Below, in pieces: positions 27,812 through 37,172 of a DNA stretch of 64,000 nt (position 1 is the stretch's first letter; every line of letters begins with the position of its first letter). The stretch is from a sulfur-oxidizing endosymbiont of Gigantopelta aegis (lineage in GTDB: Bacteria > Pseudomonadota > Gammaproteobacteria > GRL18). The position numbers and the translations under genes are program-made. The stretch spans positions 1,346,914 to 1,410,913 of the forward strand of contig NZ_JAEHGE010000001.1 of NCBI RefSeq assembly GCF_016097415.1, read 5' to 3'. The notes beneath the pieces were generated by a model that was given only the letters and a program-made list of their open reading frames with translations, was not told the origin of the DNA and ran no database searches.

Positions 27812-28293
27812 AACGTAAATTAATCAGTTTTTTACTGATACTCGGTGTTTCATTATTTGCACTACAAGTACAAGCAGGCCCTAAGGGCGCACCTAAAGAT
27901 CCAATCGTCTTTAATGATCCGCAAATAGAAAGTGATTATTTAGAATTGGCTGAAGAGTTACGTTGTCTGGTTTGTCAGAATCAAAACCTAATTGATTCCA
28001 ATGCTGATTTAGCGGATGATTTACGCCGTGAAGTGGCCAAAATGCTGAAGCAGGGCAAAACTAAGGAACAAGTGACTGAGTTTATGGTCGAGCGTTATGG
28101 TGATTTTGTCTTATACAATCCTCCGTTTAAAATACAGACTTTGCTCTTGTGGGCAGGCCCCTTTGTACTGATGTTTTGGGGTTTGTTTAGCATGATGAAA
28201 AAAATTAAAGCGGGCAAAACTGAAGAAAATAGTAGTGTTGCGCTTTCTGAGCAAGAAAAAGAAAAGCTGCAAGCAATTCTAAAGAACAAATAA
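27808..28293 (+). CDS. ccmH: Cytochrome c maturation protein CcmH
   Basis: A 161-residue protein with a signal peptide, the redox motif LRCLVCQNQNLIDSNA and a C-terminal membrane anchor (about 105-128). It reduces the apocytochrome CxxCH thiols or holds them for heme attachment. This is the short CcmH form; the TPR part is encoded separately by the next gene, 16 bp downstream. Confidence 0.95.
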   Translation: MKRKLISFLLILGVSLFALQVQAGPKGAPKDPIVFNDPQIESDYLELAEELRCLVCQNQNLIDSNADLADDLRREVAKMLKQGKTKEQVTEFMVERYGDFVLYNPPFKIQTLLLWAGPFVLMFWGLFSMMKKIKAGKTEENSSVALSEQEKEKLQAILKNK

Positions 28294-28309
28294 TAAAGGT
28301 AAAACAAGC

Positions 28310-29752
28310 ATGTGGGTACTATGGTTAATTTGTGCAATATTAGTGGTAATAGCGATACTGCTATTAATACAGCCTTTATTTAAGACTTATTCTGCTGATG
28401 AATTGGTTGAAACTCAGGGGCAGGCTGATCAGCGTAAAGCGTTGAATATTAAACTCTATGAAGAAAAGAAAGTTCAAATTGAACTGGACTTTAATAATGG
28501 CTTACTCAGTGAAGAAGCGCGTATTCAGGCGCAAAATGAAATTGAGCATAGCTTAATCGATGATGCAGCGTCTTCAAGCTCGGTCGAATTAGTGCAATTA
28601 AGCAATGCCAGTGCAAAAAAACTATCGATTGCCATGCTGATTTTTATTCCTGTTTTTTCTGTTGTGGTTTATATTTCCATCATACCCGGTAATATTGAAC
28701 AAATTGTGCTGGCTCAGCCGCTAAGCAATGATGCCCATGCTGCTCAAAAACAAGTGCCTGATATTAGTGCGATGGTGGCGTCTTTAGAAAAGAAATTAGA
28801 ACAAGATGCGGGTAATGCTCAGGGCTGGAATATGTTGGGGCGTTCTTATATGGTGCTAAAGCGTTATGATGACGCGGTGATTGCTTATGAAAAATCCTTA
28901 GTCCTGGTTAAGAAAGAGGATGCTGTTGAGATTCCCGAATTAGAAATTAATTATGTCGAAGCCTTAATGCAAACAGGTCAGAAGGCTTCTTATCAGAAAG
29001 CACAGGCTATTTTATCTGCGACTTTAAAAGCTGATCCGAATAATGGTGATGCCTTGTGGTTTATGGGCTTTCTTGATTATGAAAATGGTCAAAAAGCAAC
29101 GGCTGCTAAGCGTTGGACTCATCTATTGACCTTGTTACCGGACGATAGTGAGCAGTCGCGCATTGTAAGTTCTTATTTGAGTCATGTGACGACTGAATTG
29201 AATGGTGGCGTACCGGTTGCTAAAAAAGCAGCTATAGCAAAAACACAGACTGCATCAGCATCACAAACACAGACAGTCGCTAAAAGTGGGCCTGCACCGG
29301 GTCAGCAACTCACGGGCTCAAAAGATGAGCAGGCATTTATTGCAGCGATGATTGCTCGAGTAGAAAAGCGTGTTAAAGACAATCCGCAGGATCTGAAAGG
29401 CTGGCAAACGCTGGGTAAGTCCTATGGTGTACTTAATCGTCTAGATGATTCAGCAGATGCCTATGGCAAGGCTGTGAAACTGGATCCCACGAATGCTAAT
29501 CTTATGATGAGCTATTCTGATGCAGTGATTAAAACTAAAAATAGTGAACAGCTTAACAAAGCACGTATGTTATTTGCACAATTGGCTGAGAATAATCCTA
29601 AAAACTTAGACGCCTTATTCCTTTCCGGTTCCTTAGCTCGCATGGCGGGTGATAAAGAAGCGGCCAAGCAATTCTGGAGTGCTCTGCTACCACAACTACC
29701 TGCAGGTAGTGATGCATATAAGAACGTAGAGGCAAATATTAAGTCATTATAA
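28310..29752 (+). CDS. ccmI: Cytochrome c maturation TPR protein CcmI
   Basis: A 480-residue apocytochrome chaperone. Two N-terminal membrane segments (about 2-24 and 98-120) enclose a cytoplasmic loop; the periplasmic part has two TPR blocks (about 155-290 and 340-478; WNMLGRSYMVLKRYDDAVIAY and GWQTLGKSYGVLNRLDDSADAY) linked by an Ala/Gln/Thr-rich hinge. Last gene of the ccm operon. An inverted repeat and a small dispersed repeat follow. Confidence 0.93.
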   Translation: MWVLWLICAILVVIAILLLIQPLFKTYSADELVETQGQADQRKALNIKLYEEKKVQIELDFNNGLLSEEARIQAQNEIEHSLIDDAASSSSVELVQLSNASAKKLSIAMLIFIPVFSVVVYISIIPGNIEQIVLAQPLSNDAHAAQKQVPDISAMVASLEKKLEQDAGNAQGWNMLGRSYMVLKRYDDAVIAYEKSLVLVKKEDAVEIPELEINYVEALMQTGQKASYQKAQAILSATLKADPNNGDALWFMGFLDYENGQKATAAKRWTHLLTLLPDDSEQSRIVSSYLSHVTTELNGGVPVAKKAAIAKTQTASASQTQTVAKSGPAPGQQLTGSKDEQAFIAAMIARVEKRVKDNPQDLKGWQTLGKSYGVLNRLDDSADAYGKAVKLDPTNANLMMSYSDAVIKTKNSEQLNKARMLFAQLAENNPKNLDALFLSGSLARMAGDKEAAKQFWSALLPQLPAGSDAYKNVEANIKSL

Positions 29753-29765
29753 TTGTATTGAACGA

Positions 29766-29796
29766 GAGAGCATGGACAAGGACAGGCCATGCTCTC
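29766..29796 (+). terminator. Hairpin after ccmI
   Basis: Perfect 10-bp arms GAGAGCATGG (29766-29775) and CCATGCTCTC (29787-29796) start 14 bp after the ccmI stop. There is no T-run, so it is either a weak terminator or an mRNA 3'-stabilising hairpin. Confidence 0.55.
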
Positions 29797-29815
29797 AGCT
29801 CGTTTAATCCAGTAT

Positions 29816-29867
29816 ATACTCATGATACTTGAAAATATCTCGCTGCATTTTCAAGTATCATGGGTAT
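29816..29867. repeat. Short inverted repeat, ATACCCATGATACTTG family
   Basis: 52 bp: ATACTCATGATACTTGAAAAT and the inverse ATTTTCAAGTATCATGGGTAT with a 10-bp centre. It is the same end sequence as the longer elements at 17996-18120 and 40074-40226, here with almost no interior. Confidence 0.8.
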
Positions 29868-30023
29868 AGATCCTATTCTATCCAATCTCATAAACCCTTC
29901 GAACTCTCTCTATCAAAAGCACTAAAAATATTTATAAGTAATTGAATATTATATATAAAACTGTCTATAGTAATAACTTAGCAAATTACTAAATTAATAA
30001 CCTCTAATAAAACAAGGTTAATA

Positions 30024-30037
30024 TTGATTTATGTCAA
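30024..30037 (+). promoter_or_regulatory. FNR/Anr-type box upstream of the nap operon
   Basis: TTGATTTATGTCAA matches the FNR consensus TTGAT-N4-ATCAA at nine of ten positions. It lies 67 bp before the chosen napF start. A class II promoter centred at -41.5 would place the transcription start near 30072. Oxygen-controlled expression is expected for nap, and the sequence supports it; binding is not shown. Confidence 0.72.
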
Positions 30038-30103
30038 TGCTCTGATAGACTGATAGCGTAAACTTAACTTTAACGTTCTGTAGCAGAGAAGTTGCATTCA
30101 TTA

Positions 30104-30652
30104 ATGACAAAAATAACGCGTATGCAGTTGCTAAGAGGGGATTTAAAAGGAGAAAAAACTCTTTTTAGACCACCTTGGGCTCTTCCTGAAGAATATTTTA
30201 TAGATTATTGTACGCGTTGTAATAAGTGTGTTGATGCCTGCTTTGACGAATTGATCGTCAAAGGGCGTGGTGGTTTTCCACAAATGGACTTCAAACGAGG
30301 TGGCTGTGATTTTTGTGAAGATTGCTTGAATATTTGTCCGGATAATGCACTTAAGAAAGTTCCTACTAACGTTATAGAAAAAGAATTTCTACCTCCATGG
30401 CAAATAAAGGCCAGTATTGACCTGAGTAATTGTCTTTCAATGAATGCGACCATCTGTCGCTCTTGTGGTGAGTCTTGTGATGATGAGGCCATTAACTTTA
30501 CTTTAAAACTCGGTGGAATCGCCGAACCAGAGCTTAATGTTGATGCATGTACTGGATGTGGTGCCTGTTTTTCAGTCTGCCCGGTGCAGGTTATTAGTTT
30601 AAGGTCTATAGTATTAGACAAAGAGAATCACCAAGTATCAGAAATGAGTTAA
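30104..30652 (+). CDS. napF: Ferredoxin-type protein NapF
   Basis: A 182-residue cytoplasmic iron-sulfur protein thought to help mature or reactivate NapA. Three or four 4Fe-4S motifs are visible: CTRCNKCVDAC, CDFCEDCLNICP, CRSCGESC and CTGCGACFSVCP. I chose the ATG at 30104; an in-frame TTG at 30092 is also possible. First gene of the napFDAGHBC operon. Confidence 0.93.
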   Translation: MTKITRMQLLRGDLKGEKTLFRPPWALPEEYFIDYCTRCNKCVDACFDELIVKGRGGFPQMDFKRGGCDFCEDCLNICPDNALKKVPTNVIEKEFLPPWQIKASIDLSNCLSMNATICRSCGESCDDEAINFTLKLGGIAEPELNVDACTGCGACFSVCPVQVISLRSIVLDKENHQVSEMS

Positions 30653-30698
30653 ATTTTTGTTAATAATGAACACAATTGAGTGAAAAAGAAGAAAATAT

Positions 30699-30956
30699 AT
30701 GAATATATGCAGTGTCATTGTGAGTGCTAAACCGGAAAAATCTCACGCAATTAGTCAGTTGCTTGAAGAGATGGAAGGTATTGATGTTTTCGGCGGTGTC
30801 GATGAGGGAAAAATAATTGCTACACTTGAAGACAGTGGTGAAAAAGCCCTGGCTGACAAAATGGCAGCGATAAATAATTTAAAAGGTGTGATAAATGCAA
30901 CGATGATTTATCACCAGGAAGCAGATATTAAAGAAATGGAAGAGGAGATCGTATAG
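30699..30956 (+). CDS. napD: NapA signal-peptide chaperone NapD
   Basis: An 85-residue protein of ferredoxin-like fold that binds the Tat signal of NapA and holds back export until the cofactor is in. The N-terminal pattern [18 protein letters not shown] and the middle [15 protein letters not shown] are typical. Its TAG stop shares a base with the GTG start of napA. Confidence 0.92.
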   Translation: MNICSVIVSAKPEKSHAISQLLEEMEGIDVFGGVDEGKIIATLEDSGEKALADKMAAINNLKGVINATMIYHQEADIKEMEEEIV

Positions 30957-33490
30957 TGAGTATAACAAGGCGTGATTTTATAAAAAGCAATGCAGCGGTT
31001 GCTGCTGCTTCAGTTGCTGGTGTTACTTTACCCGTTAGCGTTACTCAGGCAGCAGATTCTGCTGATGATGGCATTCGCTGGGATAAGGCTGCTTGTCGTT
31101 TCTGTGGTACCGGTTGTAGTGTATTGGTCGGTACTAAGGGTGGCAAAATGGTTGCCAATCAGGGCGACCCCGATGCACCCGTTAATAAGGGTTTAAACTG
31201 TATTAAAGGTTATTTCTTAACCAAAATTATGTACGGTAAAGATCGTTTAACCAAACCTTTACTGCGTAAGAAAAATGGCAAGTATGATAAAAATGGTGAT
31301 TTCACTGAAGTCAGTTGGGATGAAGCATTTGATACCATGGCAGACAAGTGGAAAACCACCTTAAAAGATAAAGGTCCAACGGCTGTCGGTATGTTTGGCT
31401 CTGGTCAGTGGACAGTCTGGGAAGGTTATGCAGCGTCTAAAATGATTAAGGCTGGTTTCCGTTCGAATAACCTCGATCCTAACGCTCGTCACTGTATGGC
31501 ATCTGCTGTAGGTGGTTTTATGCGTGCTTTTGGTATTGATGAGCCCATGGGCTGTTATGATGATTTAGAACATGCTGATGCGTTCGTGCTATGGGGTTCT
31601 AATATGGCCGAGATGCATCCAATTCTCTGGTCACGTATTACTGATACGCGTTTAACTAAGAAAGACAGTGAAGTTCATGTATTATCTACTTTTGAACACC
31701 GCTCCTTTGAACTTGCTGACAATGGCATTATCTTTAAGCCGCAGACTGACTTGGCGATTTTGAACTATATTGCTAACTACATCATTGAAAATGGTGCGGT
31801 GAATAAAGAGTTTATGGATAAGCACGTTGCGTTGCATCAGGCAACTACCGATATTGGTTATGGCTTACGTCCAGAGCATCCTTTGGAAAAGAAAGCAAAG
31901 AACAATGGTAAAACCAAGGGCAAGCATCCTGCGATTGATATGGCGCAATATACGGCTTCAGTTAAGCCTTATACCTTGAAAAAAACCAGTGAAATATCTG
32001 GTGTACCAGAAGAAAAACTACTTAAACTGGCCAAGCTCTATGCTGACCCAGACAAAAAGATTGTTTCTTTATGGACTATGGGCTTCAACCAGCACACTCG
32101 TGGCGTTTGGGCAAATGGTTTGATGTATAATGTTCACTTACTTACGGGTAAAATTTCTATCCCAGGTAGCGGACCATTTTCATTAACCGGTCAGCCTTCT
32201 GCTTGTGGTACAGCACGTGAAGTAGGTACTTTCTCACATCGTCTACCCGCAGATTTAGTGGTGAAGAAAGAAGCACATCGTGATATCGCAGAGAAAATCT
32301 GGAAATTACCCAAGGGGACGATTAATCCCAAGCCGGGTTACCATGCTGTCTTGCAAAACCGCATGCTTAAAGATGGCAAATTGAATGCTTATTGGGTGCA
32401 GTGTACTAATAATGCTCAAGCGGCAGCGAACTTCAATGAAGAAACTTTTCCGGGGTATCGTAATCCTGCCAACTTTATTACTGTGTCGGATCCCTATCCC
32501 ACGGTGACAGCTATGGCTGCTGATTTGATTTTACCGACTGCAATGTGGGTGGAAAAAGAAGGTGCTTATGGTAACGCAGAACGTCGTACTCAATTCTGGC
32601 GTCAACAGGTACAAGCACCAGGTGAATCTAAGTCTGATTTATGGCAGTTAATGGAATTTACCAAGCGTTTCAAAATGACTGATGTTTGGCCTGAAGATTT
32701 GTTGGCTAAAATGCCTGAATACAAAGATAAAACTATGTATCAGGTCTTGTATGAGAATGGTCAGGTTAATCAATTTGATGCACAGGAAATTAAAGATTCT
32801 GATGGTAATACCTATCAAAATGATGAAATGGATCACTTTGGTTTTTATGTACAAAAAGGTCTGTTTGAAGAATATGCTGAATTTGGCCGTGGTCATGGAC
32901 ATGATTTAGCTCCCTTTGATATGTATCATAAAGCACGTGGCTTACGCTGGCCTGTAGTGGACGGCAAAGAAACCCTATGGCGTTTCCGTGAAGGTTATGA
33001 TCCTTATGTTGCCAAGCTTAATCCAGATGGTGCAAAGGGTGATGCTTACTTCTACGGCAATCATAAGAAGAATGGTGGTAAGGCGAAGATTATTTCTGCC
33101 CCTTATGAGCCGCCTGCTGAAAGCCCTAACGAAGAGCATGATCTGTGGTTATGTACCGGTCGTGTCTTGGAGCATTGGCATTCAGGTTCAATGACACGTC
33201 GTGTGCCTGAACTGTATCGTGCAGTACCCGATGCAGTCATCTATATGAATAAGAAAGATGCCAAGAAACGTAAATTACGTAATGGCTCTAAGGCTAAGTT
33301 GATGACGATTCGTGGTGAAATTGAAGCACGTATTGAAACCAAAGGACGTAACAAGCCACCAGAAGGTTTGGTATTTGTACCTTGGTTTGATGCCAGTCGT
33401 TTAATTAACAAGGCGACATTGGATGCAACTGATCCGCTTTCTAAAGAAACTGATTATAAGAAATGCGCATGTAAAGTTGTGAAAGCTTAG
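30956..33490 (+). CDS. napA: Periplasmic nitrate reductase catalytic subunit NapA
   Basis: An 844-residue molybdenum enzyme reducing nitrate to nitrite in the periplasm. The twin-arginine signal is at 2-12 ([10 protein letters not shown]) with cleavage near residue 32. Cys47, 50, 54 and 82 (CRFCGTGC … GLNC) bind the 4Fe-4S cluster, and Cys180 in [14 protein letters not shown] is the Mo ligand. The bis-MGD-binding regions follow, and the molydopterin-binding C-terminal domain starts near 705 ([20 protein letters not shown]). GTG start overlapping napD. Length is normal and no key residue is missing. Confidence 0.98.
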   Translation: MSITRRDFIKSNAAVAAASVAGVTLPVSVTQAADSADDGIRWDKAACRFCGTGCSVLVGTKGGKMVANQGDPDAPVNKGLNCIKGYFLTKIMYGKDRLTKPLLRKKNGKYDKNGDFTEVSWDEAFDTMADKWKTTLKDKGPTAVGMFGSGQWTVWEGYAASKMIKAGFRSNNLDPNARHCMASAVGGFMRAFGIDEPMGCYDDLEHADAFVLWGSNMAEMHPILWSRITDTRLTKKDSEVHVLSTFEHRSFELADNGIIFKPQTDLAILNYIANYIIENGAVNKEFMDKHVALHQATTDIGYGLRPEHPLEKKAKNNGKTKGKHPAIDMAQYTASVKPYTLKKTSEISGVPEEKLLKLAKLYADPDKKIVSLWTMGFNQHTRGVWANGLMYNVHLLTGKISIPGSGPFSLTGQPSACGTAREVGTFSHRLPADLVVKKEAHRDIAEKIWKLPKGTINPKPGYHAVLQNRMLKDGKLNAYWVQCTNNAQAAANFNEETFPGYRNPANFITVSDPYPTVTAMAADLILPTAMWVEKEGAYGNAERRTQFWRQQVQAPGESKSDLWQLMEFTKRFKMTDVWPEDLLAKMPEYKDKTMYQVLYENGQVNQFDAQEIKDSDGNTYQNDEMDHFGFYVQKGLFEEYAEFGRGHGHDLAPFDMYHKARGLRWPVVDGKETLWRFREGYDPYVAKLNPDGAKGDAYFYGNHKKNGGKAKIISAPYEPPAESPNEEHDLWLCTGRVLEHWHSGSMTRRVPELYRAVPDAVIYMNKKDAKKRKLRNGSKAKLMTIRGEIEARIETKGRNKPPEGLVFVPWFDASRLINKATLDATDPLSKETDYKKCACKVVKA

Positions 33491-33542
33491 TCTTTTAATC
33501 AAGTTACAATTGTAAAAAGTATGAAAAAAAGTATTAACGATA

Positions 33543-34433
33543 ATGGAGAAAAATAAAACCGATACAGTGACTGCAAAGGCAAGCATCAACCGCCGCCGGT
33601 TTTTGGGTAATACCCTAAAAACCGCTTGCGGTACGGCCTTGCTCGGTGTTGGCATGGGGACTTATTCCCGCCAAGCCGAGTCTATGCCGGCTTGGGCAAT
33701 TCGACCACCGGGTGCGTTACCGGCAGACGAGTTTTCCGGCGCTTGTATACGCTGTGGTTTATGTGTCAGAGATTGTCCTTATGATATGTTAAGACTGGCT
33801 GAGTTAGGTGAGCATGTCGCATTGGGAACGCCTTATTTCATTGCTCGGGAAAAACCCTGTGAAATGTGTGAAGACATCCCCTGTGCAGCCGCTTGTCCGA
33901 CTAATGCATTGAGTCATGAACTCAAGGTCATTGAAGAGGCTCGAATGGGTCTTGCTGTTTTGATCGATCAGGAAGAATGTATTGCTTTTCAGGGACTACG
34001 TTGTGAAGTTTGTTTTAATGTCTGCCCTGTTCAGGGTGATGCGATAAGCATTGAAATGAGACACAACCGACGTTCAGGAAAACACGCAATGTTTATTCCT
34101 GTGGTGCATTCAGATGCCTGTACTGGCTGTGGTAAATGTGAGAAGGCTTGTATTCTGGAAGAAGCGGCGATTAAAGTGTTACCTATCGATCTGGCTAAAG
34201 GTCTGCTAGGCAAGCATTATCGCTTTGGTTGGAAACAAAAGGAAGCGACAGGTGAAAGCTTAGTCGCGCCGGATGTTGAACATCGTTATAACTTACCTCA
34301 AGGGGTGCGTTATGACTACAATCAGGGTGGATTGTCGTTGCCATCGGAAGCACGGGCTGATGAATCGTCTTCGCCATTTTCTTCCAACCCTCTTGATAGT
34401 TTGAAAAAACTTCAGGAGCAACAGGAGAAATAA
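33543..34433 (+). CDS. napG: Ferredoxin-type protein NapG
   Basis: A 296-residue periplasmic iron-sulfur protein that works with NapH to pass electrons from quinol toward NapC/NapB. Tat motif NRRRFLGN near residues 16-23, then four 4Fe-4S motifs (CIRCGLCVRDCP, CEMCEDIPCAAACP, CEVCFNVCP, CTGCGKCEKAC). The C-terminal 60 residues are Ser/Gln-rich and longer than in E. coli. The stop overlaps the napH start (TAATG). Confidence 0.95.
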   Translation: MEKNKTDTVTAKASINRRRFLGNTLKTACGTALLGVGMGTYSRQAESMPAWAIRPPGALPADEFSGACIRCGLCVRDCPYDMLRLAELGEHVALGTPYFIAREKPCEMCEDIPCAAACPTNALSHELKVIEEARMGLAVLIDQEECIAFQGLRCEVCFNVCPVQGDAISIEMRHNRRSGKHAMFIPVVHSDACTGCGKCEKACILEEAAIKVLPIDLAKGLLGKHYRFGWKQKEATGESLVAPDVEHRYNLPQGVRYDYNQGGLSLPSEARADESSSPFSSNPLDSLKKLQEQQEK

Positions 34434-35272
34434 TGCAGGACTTTTATCAACGCTCACTGGCAAAGAAAGGCTGGCTTAGAGCAAACAAATGGCTGCTGCT
34501 TCGTCGCATGAGTCAATTGGGGCTGTTAGCACTTTTTCTAGTCGGACCTTTATTTGGAGTTTGGTTAGTACAAGGCAACTTGGCATCGAGTTTGACTCTG
34601 GATACCTTACCGCTTTCTGATCCCTACGTGATGTTACAGGGGTTGATGGCAGGTCATATGCCAGTTACTGAAGGCCTAATTGGTGTTGCCATTGTGGTCA
34701 GTTTTTATTGGCTGGTCGGAGGGCGGGTTTATTGCTCTTGGATTTGTCCTGTCAATATTGTCACTGACATGGCCGCTTGGCTGAGGAGAAAACTGGGCTT
34801 GAAAGTATCCAGCCCTTTTTCCAAAAACACGCGTTATTGGTTGTTGGCATTGACCTTAATTTTGCCAATCATCACCGGTGCGATCGTTTGGGAATTGTTT
34901 AATCCGGTGTCTCTGATGTTTCGCGGCATAGTATTTGGCATGGGCTGGGCCTGGATGGTCATTATCGGTATCTTCGTTTTTGACGTGTTTATCAGTCAAC
35001 GAGGATGGTGCGGGCATATCTGTCCTGTGGGTGCTTTTTATAGCCTTATCGGCACAAAAAGCATGCTCAGAATAAGTGCGGATAAACGTGAACAATGTGA
35101 TGACTGTAATGATTGTTATGTTGTTTGCCCTGAACCCAAGGTGATACAGCCAGCACTTAAAGGTGCTGATAAAGGTGTTAGCGCTTTGATTGATGATAGT
35201 CTTTGTACTAATTGCGGTCGCTGTATTGATATCTGTCATGAGGATGTATTCAATTTTTCGAATCGTTTTTAA
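34433..35272 (+). CDS. napH: Quinol dehydrogenase membrane subunit NapH
   Basis: A 279-residue protein with four membrane helices (about 25-48, 80-100, 132-155, 160-182), the conserved CSWICPVN and CGHICPVG motifs, and two C-terminal 4Fe-4S motifs (CDDCNDCYVVCPEP; CTNCGRCIDICHED). It forms the quinol-oxidising NapGH pair. The start shares a base with the napG stop. Confidence 0.95.
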   Translation: MQDFYQRSLAKKGWLRANKWLLLRRMSQLGLLALFLVGPLFGVWLVQGNLASSLTLDTLPLSDPYVMLQGLMAGHMPVTEGLIGVAIVVSFYWLVGGRVYCSWICPVNIVTDMAAWLRRKLGLKVSSPFSKNTRYWLLALTLILPIITGAIVWELFNPVSLMFRGIVFGMGWAWMVIIGIFVFDVFISQRGWCGHICPVGAFYSLIGTKSMLRISADKREQCDDCNDCYVVCPEPKVIQPALKGADKGVSALIDDSLCTNCGRCIDICHEDVFNFSNRF

Positions 35273-35338
35273 TTATTGTGTTTGAATTCTTAATGGTTTG
35301 GGTTGTTATGATCCAAACGTTATATGGAGATGTAAAAA

Positions 35339-35812
35339 ATGTGTAAAAATATAAAATCAATAAACCTGCTGTTAGATAATTGCTCTTACAAAAAAAATAT
35401 CATGATTTTTCTCGTTGCAATGGCAGCGGTGATGTTTTCAACCGCAGCATTGTCAGTGCAATCACTGCGTGGCGGTTATCCTTTGGAGTCTGATACTGAA
35501 AGTGTACCCAAACATAAGGTGAACACAGAAGAAGGTGGTTATGATCGTAATTTTAAATTGCAACCCCCTATGATTCCACATAAAACAGCTAAATATCGTA
35601 TTAATTTAAAAAATAATGGTTGTTTAAAATGTCATAGTGAAAAAAGTTATAAAAAAGAGAATGCACCAAAGGTGGGTGATAGTCATTATATTGACCGTGA
35701 CGGTAAAACTCTGAAAACTATTTCTAAACGTCGTTATTTCTGTACTCAGTGTCATGCACCACAGGTTAAGAGTAAGCCTCTCGTTAAAAATACCTATGAA
35801 GGTATTGATTAG
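35339..35812 (+). CDS. napB: Diheme cytochrome NapB
   Basis: A 157-residue small subunit of the Nap reductase that donates electrons to NapA. A signal helix lies at about 20-38 (IMIFLVAMAAVMFSTAALS), and the two heme sites are CLKCH and CTQCH; distal His residues lie in MIPHK and GDSHYID. GGAG sits 9 bp before the ATG at 35339, giving a slightly long N-terminus; a Met at residue 22 is the alternative. A MITE-like repeat follows before napC. Confidence 0.94.
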   Translation: MCKNIKSINLLLDNCSYKKNIMIFLVAMAAVMFSTAALSVQSLRGGYPLESDTESVPKHKVNTEEGGYDRNFKLQPPMIPHKTAKYRINLKNNGCLKCHSEKSYKKENAPKVGDSHYIDRDGKTLKTISKRRYFCTQCHAPQVKSKPLVKNTYEGID

Positions 35813-35840
35813 TCTTGCTAAAAAACACGCAGCACACTTA

Positions 35841-36020
35841 AACCTAAAAAAAATCAGTTGAACCTACTGCGACCGCCTTATGCACTGAATCTTAAGGGTT
35901 TTCCAGAACATTTTGACTTCACCCGTAGGGTGACTACGAATAAAGCCAAAATAACCTGTAAACCCCTTAATCTTCATCACCTAAGTCGCTCTCGCTACGA
36001 TTCAACTGAGGTTTCTAGGT
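35841..36020. repeat. MITE-like palindromic element copy 1, between napB and napC
   Basis: 180 bp from ACCTAAAA to TAGGT, flanked by TAA on both sides (35838-35840 and 36021-36023). Long imperfect inverted arms: ACCTAAAAAAAATCAGTTGA against its counterpart at the other end, with CACCCGTAGGGTG near the centre. Copies 2 (41645-41822) and 3 (58376-58553) are highly similar. No transposase is encoded; the apparent reading frames in it are not conserved genes. Confidence 0.85.
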
Positions 36021-36163
36021 TAAAATATCCATATAATTACTATGTGTATATTCTAATGATCTAATGGGTGGTGTATACTGCACCCATTCGATGACTAGCC
36101 AGCGTGAATTGGCTAAAATTGATTGACTAGATTTTATTAAAAAAGAAAGTGGGATTAAGAATA

Positions 36164-36730
36164 ATGGGATTATTTTCAAAAGAAGGTACGTTTAAAGTAC
36201 TGTTTTTTGGCTTCGTCATGGGTATTATTTTCTGGGGCGGCTTTAATACCGCCATGGAAGCAACCAATCAGGAATCATTTTGTATTTCCTGTCACGAAAT
36301 GGAAAACAATGTGTATCAGGAATACACAGAAACCATTCACTATTCAAACCGTACGGGTGTGAGAGCAACTTGTCCTGATTGTCACGTACCTAAAGAATGG
36401 ATACATAAAATTATTCGTAAAATTCAGGCTTCTAATGAAATTTATCACAAGTTATTAGGCACGATTGATACCCGCGAAAAATTTGAAGCAGAACGTCTTA
36501 ATTTAGCTACCCATGAATGGGCACGTATGTTAAGTACCGATTCGCGTGAGTGTCGTAACTGCCATGACTTTGACTCCATGGACTTTGATAAGCAAGAGTC
36601 TCGTAGTGCCAATCGCCATGAAGAAGCAATCGATAATGGCTGGACTTGTATCGAGTGTCACAAAGGTATTGCTCATGAGCTACCTGCTGGCTATGATCCT
36701 GCTGATGATACGCCAGGAGGCGATCAATAA
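36164..36730 (+). CDS. napC: Tetraheme cytochrome NapC
   Basis: A 188-residue membrane-anchored quinol dehydrogenase of the NapC/NirT family. One N-terminal helix (about 9-31) and four heme sites CISCH, CPDCH, CRNCH and CIECH. It passes electrons from quinol to NapB. I use the ATG at 36164 (MGLFSKEG) over an in-frame GTG at 36149. A 350-bp interval containing MITE copy 1 separates it from napB, so its expression may be partly uncoupled from the rest of the operon. Confidence 0.94.
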   Translation: MGLFSKEGTFKVLFFGFVMGIIFWGGFNTAMEATNQESFCISCHEMENNVYQEYTETIHYSNRTGVRATCPDCHVPKEWIHKIIRKIQASNEIYHKLLGTIDTREKFEAERLNLATHEWARMLSTDSRECRNCHDFDSMDFDKQESRSANRHEEAIDNGWTCIECHKGIAHELPAGYDPADDTPGGDQ

Positions 36731-36776
36731 GCTCTTAAAGAGACAGATTAAATTAAGCCAATTTATCTTTACATTG

Positions 36777-36807
36777 GTAGGATGTGGTGAGGAACGAACC
36801 GCATCAA
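36777..36807. repeat. Single arm of the GTAGGATGTGGTG repeat
   Basis: 31 bp identical to the left arm of the palindrome at 13964-14041. It lies between napC and the terminator; no partner arm is nearby. Confidence 0.85.
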
Positions 36808-36863
36808 AGACGTATATTTAAACAAGGTTTGATCTGTGCCCTTTTAAACTTATCGCTTAATGC

Positions 36864-36914
36864 GCCATAAAAAAAGCCTGACAGATTTTCTGCCAGGCTT
36901 TTTTTATGGGCGAT
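36864..36914. terminator. Strong bidirectional intrinsic terminator
   Basis: GCCTGACAG and CTGCCAGGC arms (36876-36898) are flanked by an A-run before and a T-run after, and the pairing extends through CGCCATA/TATGGGCG. It can stop the nap operon on the plus strand and the Na/Pi cotransporter unit on the minus strand. Confidence 0.92.
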
Positions 36915-36932
36915 AATGAATTCTAGTTCAGG

Positions 36933-37172
36933 TTAATTATTTTTTAGAGCCGCCAGACCTTTCTTGCGTTTTGCATGAATAATGGCAATTTTTCTATTGA
37001 ACATTTTACGTTTATCTTTTGAGGAGGTTATAGCGCATTTTTCGATTAGGCTCTTTTCTTTGGCTTTTAATTCTTTGAGTAATTGTTTTAATTCCTCAGC
37101 ATATTTATTGCGTTTATTCTTGCCCATGTCAAGAAAGTTTCTTAATTGTTGTAAAAGTTTTTTACTACTCAT
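36933..37172 (-). CDS. Small basic coiled-coil protein
   Basis: A 79-residue, very Lys-rich, helical protein (KKLLQQLRNFL … YAEELKQLLKELKAKEKSLIEKC), without signal or membrane segment. Not recognised. Its ATG shares one base with the stop of the Na/Pi cotransporter gene (TAATG on the minus strand), so the two are translationally coupled. Such coupling suggests a role linked to the transporter, but that is inference. Confidence 0.65.
   Translation of the reverse strand: MSSKKLLQQLRNFLDMGKNKRNKYAEELKQLLKELKAKEKSLIEKCAITSSKDKRKMFNRKIAIIHAKRKKGLAALKNN

Noticed and set aside
35858-36064. Open frame inside MITE copy 1 (and 41660-41842 inside copy 2)
   Set aside because: It lies on a palindromic repeat, its ends differ between copies, it has no ribosome site and no protein-like composition.
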